From contig PMBX01000026.1 of assembly GCA_003153915.1 (NCBI GenBank), forward strand, positions 171 through 5,374: 5,204 bases of DNA, given 5' to 3'. Both the position numbers and the translations under genes were made by a program. The stretch's first letter is position 1; each line of letters starts with the position of its first letter. The DNA comes from Phycisphaerales bacterium. Its GTDB lineage: Bacteria > Planctomycetota > Phycisphaerae > SM23-33. A model generated the notes under the pieces. It saw only the letters and a program-made list of their open reading frames with translations, was not told where the DNA came from and searched no databases. Shown here in pieces: positions 1-5,043 of the stretch.

Positions 1-660
1 GCCGTCCTGGCCCACTGCCTGGACGTGCTGCTGCGCCTCCTGCACCCGGTCGCCCCGTTTATCACCGAGGCGATCTGGCAGAAGCTCAACGAGGTCTCCC
101 CCGCCCGCGGACCGGGCGACGAGCCGGCGGAGAGGTTACTCGCCACGGCCCAGTGGCCCATGGCCGACGCGAGGGCGATTCATCCAGCAGCCGAAAAGGA
201 CTTCGCCCTGCTGGCCGACCTTATCCGCAAGATTCGCAACGCCCGCACGGAACACAACGTGCTCCCCAGTAGGAAGGTGGCCGTTAGGGTCGAGGCGGCC
301 GCCGCGGAGGCTGCGACTATCGCCCGCAACGTCGATCTGATGAAGTCACAGGCGAATCTGTCGGAGGTGACTTTTTCAACCGAGGCGGAGGCCCCGCCCG
401 CCGATTCAGCCGCGGTGGCCGCGGGCGGCGTGAAACTATACGTCCTGGACATCATCGACCGTCCGGCAGAGATCGCCAGATTGGCCAAGCAGGCCGAAAC
501 GCTGCGGCGAGGCATCGCCTCCATCGAGGGCAAGCTGTCCAACGCTGGTTTCCTGGCCAAGGCCCCCGCCGAGTTGGTAGCACGCGAGCGACAGCGTTTG
601 GCGTCGCTTAATTCGGACCTCTCTGCCGTCGAGGCGGCCCTGCGCTCGCTGCAAGGCTGA
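1..660 (+). CDS. valS: Valyl-tRNA synthetase, C-terminal part (5' end outside window)
   Basis: Cytoplasmic class I aminoacyl-tRNA synthetase that charges tRNA-Val. Only the last 219 residues are present, open from base 1, so the Rossmann catalytic core with HIGH and KMSKS and the editing domain lie upstream. Visible parts are the end of the anticodon-binding helical bundle (LLHPVAPFITEAIWQKL, about residues 12-29 of the fragment), the family-typical IRKIRNARTEHNVLPS stretch (about 75-90), a variable Ala-rich linker, and the C-terminal coiled-coil arm that contacts the tRNA (about 153-218). That arm contains the signature LSNAGFLAKAP (about 179-189) followed by a run typical of ValS tails. The internal GTG at 25 is not a true start. 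The stop is TGA at 658-660. The 3' end converges with the DUF1232 gene across a hairpin-rich gap. The identity is secure from the anticodon domain plus the ValS-specific coiled coil; IleRS and LeuRS lack this tail. Confidence 0.95.
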   Translation, partial: AVLAHCLDVLLRLLHPVAPFITEAIWQKLNEVSPARGPGDEPAERLLATAQWPMADARAIHPAAEKDFALLADLIRKIRNARTEHNVLPSRKVAVRVEAAAAEAATIARNVDLMKSQANLSEVTFSTEAEAPPADSAAVAAGGVKLYVLDIIDRPAEIARLAKQAETLRRGIASIEGKLSNAGFLAKAPAELVARERQRLASLNSDLSAVEAALRSLQG

Positions 661-693
661 CCCACCCGAGAGCAGTTTATCTTTGGATGTTTA

Positions 694-723
694 CCCCGCT
701 CTGGCGGGGCTCTGTCCCGCCAG
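694..723 (+). terminator. Overlapping alternative hairpins downstream of valS
   Basis: Two mutually exclusive perfect stems share bases. One is CCCCGC (694-699) with GCGGGG (704-709) around a 4-nt loop. The other is CTGGCGGG (701-708) with CCCGCCAG (716-723) around a 7-nt loop. They begin about 33 nt after the valS stop, so a role in ending or protecting that transcript is plausible. Neither is followed by a T-run, so this is not a textbook intrinsic terminator. Confidence 0.35.
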
Positions 724-741
724 CATGACAGGTGATTGAAC

Positions 742-768
742 GCGCGGTGGGACGCAGCCCCACCGCGC
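742..768. terminator. Strong GC hairpin between convergent valS and DUF1232 genes
   Basis: A perfect 10-bp stem, GCGCGGTGGG (742-751) with CCCACCGCGC (759-768), closes a 7-nt loop. It lies about 50 nt past the DUF1232 stop and 80 nt past the valS stop, where a bidirectional transcript-end structure is expected. There is no T-tract on either side, so Rho-dependent termination or an exonuclease block is as likely as intrinsic termination. Its GGYGGG/CCCRCC core matches the hairpin at 703-721. Confidence 0.4.
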
Positions 769-818
769 TATCAACCAAACTGCAAGGCTGAAAGCCCCCC
801 GACCGAGGGACGATTGAT

Positions 819-1127
819 TTACTTCTGGGATTCCCGCGCGGCGGCCTGGGCACGGCAGTCGTCGATCACTTCCCTGGGGATCATCCGCAACGCCAGCAGG
901 ACCAGGCCGGGAACGATCACGACATCGTCGAGTTGGCCCAGGACGGGAATGAAGTCGGGGATAATGTCAAAGGGCAACAGCAGGTATCCCACAGCCGCTG
1001 CCAGCAGCCATCTGGCCGGCCGGGGCGTGCGAGAGTCCTTCATAACCAACCGATAAACGGTAAGCTCTCGCTTGACCGTCTGGGCCACGGAACGCATCCT
1101 GGCCGACCAGGTGGGGCGTTGGGACAT
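819..1127 (-). CDS. YkvA/DUF1232 family small membrane protein
   Basis: A 102-residue protein of the DUF1232 (YkvA) family; the biochemical role of the family is not established. The hallmark is the motif FDIIPDFIPVLGQLDD at residues 53-68. It sits between a hydrophobic segment (about 39-56) and a second one (about 67-84), consistent with a membrane hairpin. The N-terminal 38 residues are basic and probably cytoplasmic, and the tail after residue 85 is charged. There is no signal peptide. The ATG at 1125-1127 is chosen because it gives the usual family length. A GAGGGGG stretch lies about 13 nt upstream, but it falls in the spacer of the predicted promoter, whose -10 ends 6 nt before the ATG; the transcript may therefore be leaderless. 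The gene is co-oriented with the TPR gene but separated from it by 247 nt. The family call is strong; the function is unknown. Confidence 0.85.
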   Translation of the reverse strand: MSQRPTWSARMRSVAQTVKRELTVYRLVMKDSRTPRPARWLLAAAVGYLLLPFDIIPDFIPVLGQLDDVVIVPGLVLLALRMIPREVIDDCRAQAAARESQK

Positions 1128-1133
1128 AAGGCA

Positions 1134-1162
1134 ATTAAACCCCCTCGCCGGCTATCTGTAAA
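1134..1162 (-). promoter_or_regulatory. Predicted sigma70-type promoter for the DUF1232 gene
   Basis: On the minus strand, TTTACA (1162-1157) and TTTAAT (1139-1134) each match the -35 and -10 consensus at 5 of 6 positions, with an optimal 17-nt spacer. The -10 ends only 6 nt before the ATG. A start site at the usual distance would therefore fall on or next to the initiation codon, giving a leaderless or nearly leaderless mRNA. Confidence 0.5.
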
Positions 1163-1200
1163 CCGTCACGCCTGCTGACTCATCCCTAATTTTTCATGCA

Positions 1201-1291
1201 GCCACGAACCACTTGGTGGCCCCAAGCGGCTTGCGCGAATAAACGCGAACTTGTATGCCTTTGATATCCTGTTCGCGTCTGTTCGCGGCAA
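1201..1291. repeat. Long imperfect inverted repeat made of CGCGAA units
   Basis: CGCGAATAAACGCGAAC (1234-1250) pairs with GTTCGCGTCTGTTCGCG (1271-1287), with one mismatch and one G-T wobble, around a 20-nt loop. With G1287 bulged, the stem extends through TTGC (1231-1234) and GCAA (1288-1291). Each arm holds two CGCGAA/TTCGCG units about 10 bp apart, one helical turn. Just to the left are GCCACGAA (1201-1208), a near match to the complement of the right end (TTCGCGGC, 1282-1289), and the small dyads CCAC/GTGG and CAAG/CTTG. It resembles dispersed intergenic palindromes of the REP kind, or a multi-site protein-binding region. It lies between the TPR gene's end and the DUF1232 promoter. Confidence 0.6.
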
Positions 1292-1353
1292 ATATAAACT
1301 GTGATTTAATCGTGCCCGGAGAGGAGGGTGCTCGAATGGTGATCGCCACCGAT

Positions 1354-1374
1354 ATCGCGCCGCCGCGGGGCGAT
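1354..1374 (-). terminator. Weak hairpin directly after the TPR gene stop
   Basis: ATCGC (1354-1358) pairs with GCGAT (1370-1374), with two further GC pairs inside after one mismatch. It abuts the TPR gene stop codon on the minus strand. It is short and lacks a T-tract, so any terminator role is tentative. Confidence 0.2.
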
Positions 1375-2730
1375 TCAGGAAGGATCCTTGTGGTAGGAGG
1401 AACTCCAGCGGCTTCGCAGACGCGCCCAGAACCCCGGGGACCTCAACCGTTGCGACAATCGCCGGATGTTGCTGTCTTTGGGAGCCATGGTCATCGCCCG
1501 AGCCACATAGCGGCGGGCGCGGGGAATCTGTCCCAGCCGCTGGTGCGCCAGGGCGAGGTTGTACAACGCCATGGGGTATTCGGGTTTGAGCTTCAAGGCG
1601 CGGCGGCAGTGGCGGATGCCGTCCTTCAACCGCTCCATCATAAAGAAGCTGACGGCAAGGTTGTGCTGCGCGTTGGCGTCACAGGGACGCAGCCGGACCA
1701 GCCGGCGGAGAACCTCGTTGGCGCGGCGGACCTGCCGGGCCTCCAGCAGGAGCCTTCCGACCTCCTGGAGCCTATCGGGATCGCTTCCGCAATTTTTCAA
1801 CTCATAGACCAAGTGCCGTGCGGCATCCTGAACACTGCCCTGTCGCAATAGCACCTCGGCCAGGCGGACATGCGCGCCGGGAAACTTTGGGGCGATTCCA
1901 AGCACCTTGCGATAATGTTCCGCCGCCGAGGCAAGTTCGCCCTTCCGCCAGGCCAACTGCCCCAGGCACAGATAGGCCGTGGCGTTGTCGCCGTCGCGGT
2001 CCACGATGGTTTGGAACTGCCTGGCCGCCTCGGCGTCCAGGTTCATCTCCATCAGAAGTTGACCATAGTCCAGGCGCATATCCAGATCGGCTTCATCGGC
2101 TTGTAATTCTGCCTGGTAATGCCTCCTCGCCCGCGCCAGGTCGCCCTTGTCCCAGCAGGCCTCGGCGATACGGAGGTTGGCATAGGGGTGGTTGGCGTCC
2201 AGTCGCAGCGCCTGCTCCCAGCAATCTATCGCACGGTCGTAGAGGCCTCGCGCGTAGAGGCTGCCGCCGATGTTGAAGTAACATGCGGGGCACTCCTCCT
2301 TGACCTGGCGGGCCAGGTAGAACATCAGTTCGGCCTTTTCGTGGTCGCCCATCTCCGCGTAGGTGACGATGCGGTTGCAGTAGGACGGCTCGTAGGCCGA
2401 GTCGATCTCCTCCATCCGGTGGAACTGTTCCAGGGCCTCGGCGTACTTGCCCAGACGGGTCAGGTTGACGCCCAGGCAATTGAGCGTCTCCAGGTCGTCG
2501 GCGTCGATGGCCAGCGCCTGGGTGAAGGACTCGCAGGCGGCGGAGTAGTCTCCCATCGCCTCCAGTGTCAGGGCGAGGTTGAAATGCCAGGCGGGATTGT
2601 GCGGGTGCACGGAGATGGCCGCGCGAAGCTCCGCGGCCGCCTCGGGCCAGCGCCCCTGGTCATACAACTGGTGGGCGCGGTCCGCACGGGCCTCGGCGTC
2701 GATCCATTCGTTGGTCGGTTCGGTGTCCAT
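1375..2730 (-). CDS. Cytoplasmic protein of twelve tandem tetratricopeptide repeats
   Basis: A 451-residue protein that is almost wholly a TPR superhelix. After a 12-residue acidic start, twelve 34-residue repeats run without a gap or linker from residue 13 to 420 (boundaries 13, 47, 81, 115, 149, 183, 217, 251, 285, 319, 353, 387). TPR-typical W/L/G/Y/A positions recur, for example the G-x-Y-x-x-A turn in repeats 2, 3 and 5. Residues 421-451 form a short Arg- and Trp-rich basic tail. A C-P-A-C pair (147-150) sits at the repeat 4/5 junction. No signal peptide, membrane segment or catalytic domain is seen, so it is presumably a cytoplasmic scaffold for protein partners; the partner is unknown. 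The ATG at 2728-2730 fits the repeat register and has a weak GAAAGA upstream. It is divergent from the GGQ gene and co-oriented with the DUF1232 gene. The gene is certain and the TPR call very strong; the function is open. Confidence 0.92.
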   Translation of the reverse strand: MDTEPTNEWIDAEARADRAHQLYDQGRWPEAAAELRAAISVHPHNPAWHFNLALTLEAMGDYSAACESFTQALAIDADDLETLNCLGVNLTRLGKYAEALEQFHRMEEIDSAYEPSYCNRIVTYAEMGDHEKAELMFYLARQVKEECPACYFNIGGSLYARGLYDRAIDCWEQALRLDANHPYANLRIAEACWDKGDLARARRHYQAELQADEADLDMRLDYGQLLMEMNLDAEAARQFQTIVDRDGDNATAYLCLGQLAWRKGELASAAEHYRKVLGIAPKFPGAHVRLAEVLLRQGSVQDAARHLVYELKNCGSDPDRLQEVGRLLLEARQVRRANEVLRRLVRLRPCDANAQHNLAVSFFMMERLKDGIRHCRRALKLKPEYPMALYNLALAHQRLGQIPRARRYVARAMTMAPKDSNIRRLSQRLRSPGFWARLRSRWSSSYHKDPS

Positions 2731-2778
2731 TCTTTCAGACGTACGGAAGGTTTGTAGAGGGCTCCGCCAGGCCGGTTG

Positions 2779-2813
2779 GCCAAGCCGCCCTGCTCCCGTG
2801 GCGGGTCCTTGGC
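2779..2813 (-). other. Hairpin in the putative 5' leader of the TPR gene
   Basis: GCCAAG (2779-2784) pairs with CTTGGC (2808-2813), and CCGCC (2785-2789) with GGCGG (2800-2804). This gives an 11-bp stem with a 3-nt bulge (2805-2807) and a 10-nt loop. If the promoter at 2838-2867 is right, this lies within a leader of about 100 nt and could affect translation or mRNA stability. It does not match any riboswitch I recognise. Confidence 0.4.
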
Positions 2814-2837
2814 TAGGTCTTGTTTATCACAGATTCT

Positions 2838-2867
2838 ATTTTATGCCCTACCCGCCATTCTCGACAA
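2838..2867 (-). promoter_or_regulatory. Predicted promoter for the TPR gene
   Basis: On the minus strand, TTGTCG (2867-2862, 4 of 6 matches to TTGACA) and TAAAAT (2843-2838, 5 of 6 matches to TATAAT) are separated by 18 nt. They lie in the AT-rich patch of the divergent intergenic region. Transcription would start near 2831, about 100 nt before the TPR ATG. Confidence 0.4.
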
Positions 2868-2902
2868 TACACAAAACACCCCAAACCGTCAAACAAATGC
2901 GA

Positions 2903-2930
2903 TTCCAACATTCTACGGGGCGTGTATTAT
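2903..2930 (+). promoter_or_regulatory. Predicted promoter of the GGQ release-factor-like gene
   Basis: TATTAT (2925-2930) matches TATAAT at 5 of 6 positions and is preceded by TG. The best -35 candidate, TTCCAA (2903-2908), is weak at 16 nt spacing. The ATG at 2939 begins only 8 nt after the -10 box, so the start site would fall at about the ATG and the mRNA would be leaderless. No Shine-Dalgarno sequence is evident, which agrees with this reading. Confidence 0.4.
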
Positions 2931-2938
2931 TGCCACGC

Positions 2939-3478
2939 ATGGGCCTGGACGACTATCTCCTGCTGGACGACGCGGCGCTGCTGGATCAGTGCGACGTGCA
3001 TGTCTACCGGTCCTCCGGGCCGGGCGGGCAACACCGCAACAAGGTCTCCTCTGCCGTGCGATTGCGCCACAAGGCAACCGGCGTCACGGCACATGGCGAC
3101 GATAGCCGCTCCCAGCACGACAACAAGCGGATGGCCCTGCGGCGGCTGAGGATGAACCTTGCCTGCTCGCTGCGCCGGCCCGCGATATCCTGGGGCGCTG
3201 GCCTGCCCCCTATCGTCGCCGAATGCATCTTCACGCCGCGAGGACGTGGCGAGTCGGCCCGTCAGAAGCTGGCTGTAGGCGTGAAGGATTACCGTTTCTG
3301 GGCGGTGGCGGCGTACGTACTGGACATCCTGGCGGACTGCCAGGGGCGATTGTCCGATTCCGCCGCGACTCTGGGTATTTCCACGGGCAACCTGGCTTCG
3401 TTTCTGGAATCGGACCGCCACCTCCTGACGGCAGCGCAGGTCATCCGAAAGGCCCACGGGCATAAACCACTTGTATGA
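2939..3478 (+). CDS. Stand-alone GGQ-domain peptide chain release factor-like protein
   Basis: A 179-residue protein with a class I release-factor catalytic domain (RF-1 domain, PF00472 type). Residues 19-75 carry YRSSGPGGQHRNK, with GGQ at 29-31, then SAVRLRHKATG and RSQHDNKR, the standard order. The GGQ glutamine promotes hydrolysis of peptidyl-tRNA in the ribosomal A site. The codon-reading domains of RF1/RF2 (about 200 N-terminal residues) are absent, so a codon-independent rescue role like ArfB is likely but inferred. Unlike ArfB, it ends in a helical region (about 115-179) with an HTH-like segment (LSDSAATLGISTGNL, 138-152) instead of a simple basic tail. I recall similar proteins in Planctomycetota. 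The ATG at 2939 fits the domain start and the promoter; in-frame ATGs at 2843 and 2897 are possible. No clear Shine-Dalgarno sequence precedes any of them. The TPR gene is divergent, and hom follows 187 nt downstream with its own promoter. Confidence 0.88.
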   Translation: MGLDDYLLLDDAALLDQCDVHVYRSSGPGGQHRNKVSSAVRLRHKATGVTAHGDDSRSQHDNKRMALRRLRMNLACSLRRPAISWGAGLPPIVAECIFTPRGRGESARQKLAVGVKDYRFWAVAAYVLDILADCQGRLSDSAATLGISTGNLASFLESDRHLLTAAQVIRKAHGHKPLV

Positions 3479-3498
3479 AAAGCCGGAGCCCGTAGCCC

Positions 3499-3557
3499 GG
3501 AACATGGAACCCGCAGAGCCGACCGGATTTGGAGGATTCCAGCGTGTTCCGTGTTCT
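3499..3557 (+). other. Inverted repeat in the GGQ gene-hom gap
   Basis: GGAACATGGAAC (3499-3510) can pair with GTTCCGTGTTCT (3546-3557) over 12 positions, ten Watson-Crick and two G-T, closing a 35-nt loop. It starts about 20 nt after the GGQ gene stop and lies upstream of the predicted hom promoter, so it would be a 3' structure of the GGQ transcript. CGTGTTC also occurs three times here (3543, 3550, 3585). Confidence 0.35.
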
Positions 3558-3596
3558 CGGCCGCTCAGGGCCACTGCGTGGTTACGTGTTCCTTCT

Positions 3597-3617
3597 ATAT
3601 CAAGGCCGTCTTGATAT
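3597..3617. promoter_or_regulatory. Perfect palindrome: candidate operator at hom, or upstream terminator
   Basis: ATATCAAG (3597-3604) and CTTGATAT (3610-3617) form a perfect 8-bp inverted repeat with a 5-nt spacer. The right half contains the predicted -35 hexamer TTGATA of the hom promoter, the usual place for a repressor site. The dyad is AT-rich, as in many dimer-binding operators. As RNA it would be a hairpin followed by only three or four U residues, which makes a weak intrinsic terminator for the GGQ gene. The two roles are not exclusive. Confidence 0.5.
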
Positions 3618-3639
3618 TTTCCACCGCGGCACTTACGAT
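3611..3639 (+). promoter_or_regulatory. Predicted sigma70-type promoter for hom
   Basis: TTGATA (3611-3616, 5 of 6 matches) and TACGAT (3634-3639, 4 of 6, keeping the key A2 and T6) are separated by exactly 17 nt. The start site would be near 3646, leaving a leader of about 20 nt that contains the GGGAG ribosome-binding site at 3655-3659. Confidence 0.5.
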
Positions 3640-3665
3640 TCGCACGCAAGGACCGGGAGATAGCG

Positions 3666-5000
3666 ATGGACCGGGTTGGATCGACATTGGGCGTAGCGAT
3701 GGTCGGCTGCGGCACCGTGGGCGGCGCGGTGGCGAGATTACTTCTGCGGGACCAGGACATCCTCAAGGCACGGTTGAGTCCGGTCCTGGAGCTTCGCCAC
3801 ATCGTTGACGTGAATTTCGACCATGCCAGGCAATTGGGGCTGGACGAGAGGCTATTTCGCACCAACCTGGATGAGGCGCTGCGGGACCCCGCCGTCGGGG
3901 CGGTGGTGGAATTGATCGGCGGGACGACCGTTGCCAGGAGCGTCATCGAGCGTGCCTTGTCCGCGGGAAAGTGCGTGGTGACAGCCAACAAGGCATTATT
4001 GGCGCATCACGGCGTGGAGTTGTATGCCCTGGCCCGTCGTAACGGCTGCTGCATCTCCTTCGAGGCCAGTTGCGCCGGTGGCATCCCTATCATCCGTGCC
4101 TTGTGCGACGGCCTGATCGCCAACCGCATCGACGCCATCTACGGTATCGTCAATGGCACGTGCAATTCCATTCTGACGGACATGACTCATCACGGGCAAA
4201 GCTATGCCGATGCCCTCGCGGCGGCCCAGCGTGACGGGCTGGCCGAGGCGGACCCCACGCTGGACGTGTCTGGAATGGATTCGGCCCACAAACTGGCCAT
4301 CATGGCCTCGCTGGCCTTTGGCGCAAGGATTCGTCTGGAGGCGATCCCCGTCAGCGGGATCGACACGCTCCAGCTCCGTGACATCTCCTACGGCCAGGAG
4401 TTAGGCTACGTCGTCAAACTGCTGGCAATCGCCCAGCGGCGAGAGACGGGCCTGAGCCTCCGCGTACGTCCCGTGTTCATCACCAAGGAACACCCGCTGG
4501 CTTGGGTGTCCGGGCCGTTTAACGCCGTCAGCGTCTACGGTCACGCTACCGGGCATACGATGTATTACGGGCGCGGCGCCGGAGGTATGCCGACGGCGTC
4601 GGCGGTGGTGGCCGATCTGTCGGCCGTGGCGATGGGCACCGCTCAGCGGGCCTTCGCTCAATTGGGCATCTGGCCGGACCTGTCGGGCCAGGCCAACCAA
4701 CTGGCCATCGACGAAGTGCGCAGCCGCTATTACATTCGCGTGATGGCCGAGGACCGCCCAGGGGTACTGGCTCAGGTGGCGACGATCCTGGGCAGGCACG
4801 GCATCAGCATCAGTTCGGTCCTCCAGCACGAGGCCATCAACGGCGCGGCCTCGACGACCGGCGTGCCGGTGGTCATCACCACGCATCGCTCGCAGGAAGG
4901 CAACGTGCGGACCGCCCTGGGCGATGTCGACGCCATGGAGGCGATCAAGGCCGCCAGCGTCTGCATCGGCATCGTTGACGAGCATCCCGAACAACTATGA
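3666..5000 (+). CDS. hom: Homoserine dehydrogenase with C-terminal ACT domain
   Basis: Cytoplasmic enzyme that reduces aspartate-semialdehyde to homoserine with NAD(P)H, the branch point to threonine and methionine. Its 444 residues are close to the usual bacterial monofunctional length. Residues 9-19 hold the Rossmann nucleotide loop (VGCGTVG). TANK (106-109), EASCAGGIPI (133-142) and GIVNGTCNSIL (160-170) follow in family order. Residues 187-209 fit the homoserine dehydrogenase signature A-x3-G-...-DP-x2-D-...-G-x-D-x3-K; E194, D205 and K209 have the spacing of the catalytic E208, D219 and K223 of the yeast enzyme. Residues 355 to about 440 are an ACT domain (YYIRVMAEDRPGVLAQVA), typical of threonine feedback control. 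No aspartokinase domain is fused. The ATG at 3666 has GGGAG 6 nt upstream. It precedes the apgM-like gene by 43 nt, probably as one operon. A palindrome overlaps its predicted promoter. Confidence 0.96.
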   Translation: MDRVGSTLGVAMVGCGTVGGAVARLLLRDQDILKARLSPVLELRHIVDVNFDHARQLGLDERLFRTNLDEALRDPAVGAVVELIGGTTVARSVIERALSAGKCVVTANKALLAHHGVELYALARRNGCCISFEASCAGGIPIIRALCDGLIANRIDAIYGIVNGTCNSILTDMTHHGQSYADALAAAQRDGLAEADPTLDVSGMDSAHKLAIMASLAFGARIRLEAIPVSGIDTLQLRDISYGQELGYVVKLLAIAQRRETGLSLRVRPVFITKEHPLAWVSGPFNAVSVYGHATGHTMYYGRGAGGMPTASAVVADLSAVAMGTAQRAFAQLGIWPDLSGQANQLAIDEVRSRYYIRVMAEDRPGVLAQVATILGRHGISISSVLQHEAINGAASTTGVPVVITTHRSQEGNVRTALGDVDAMEAIKAASVCIGIVDEHPEQL

Positions 5001-5003
5001 ACG

Positions 5004-5028
5004 GGCCCGCGGGAAAATCCCGGCGGCC
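5004..5028 (+). other. Intercistronic hairpin between hom and the apgM-like gene
   Basis: CCGC and GGGA (5007-5014) pair with TCCCGGCGG (5018-5026) as an 8-bp stem with one bulged G and a 3-nt loop. An alternative pairing uses GGCC at both ends (5004-5007 and 5025-5028). It starts 3 nt after the hom stop. No T-run follows, so it more likely adjusts mRNA stability or relative expression than terminates transcription. Confidence 0.4.
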
Positions 5029-5043
5029 GAATGGATGGAGCCA

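Larger units (their letters stand above)
649..791. repeat. 12-bp direct repeat (649-660 and 780-791) bracketing a hairpin-containing spacer
   Basis: The last four codons of valS, CTGCAAGGCTGA including the stop, occur again perfectly at 780-791. The 119 bp between the copies hold both GC hairpins of this gap. A weaker C-rich similarity follows each copy. The arrangement could be a target-site duplication left by a small inserted element, a tandem duplication of the valS tail, or chance. The bracketed segment shows no terminal inverted repeats of its own, so a mobile origin is only a suggestion. Confidence 0.4.

Noticed and set aside
736..1056. Open frame of 106 codons on the plus strand
   Set aside because: It starts in the hairpin region and is antisense to the DUF1232 gene, which has a diagnostic motif. 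No ribosome-binding site is seen.
1231..1291. CRISPR-like repeat
   Set aside because: There are only two inverted arms with short internal repeats. No regularly spaced unique spacers and no cas genes are present.
1255..1851. Open frame of 198 codons on the plus strand
   Set aside because: It begins inside the inverted repeat and runs antisense to the TPR gene, with no recognisable domain.
2119..2757. Open frame of 212 codons on the plus strand
   Set aside because: It is antisense to the TPR gene, where the minus frame gives twelve in-register repeats. The plus translation has only mirrored repetitiveness.
2795..2805. CCCG-TGG-CGGG mini-hairpin as a terminator
   Set aside because: It has a four-base-pair stem with no T-tract and is incompatible with the longer 2779-2813 stem.
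2579..2938. N-terminal extension of the GGQ protein to the upstream end of its open frame
   Set aside because: The extension would overlap the TPR gene antisense and lacks family similarity. The catalytic domain begins naturally about 18 residues after the ATG at 2939.
3551..3808. Possible leader peptide for threonine attenuation upstream of hom
   Set aside because: The frame has Val, Thr, Ile and Leu codons but no dense Thr/Ile run. It starts upstream of the predicted promoter and has no stop before overlapping hom by more than 140 nt.
2927..3991. Open frame of 354 codons on the minus strand
   Set aside because: It lies antisense to the GGQ gene and the start of hom, both with clear family motifs. 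Its translation is low-complexity and resembles no family. It is a shadow of high-GC coding sequence.
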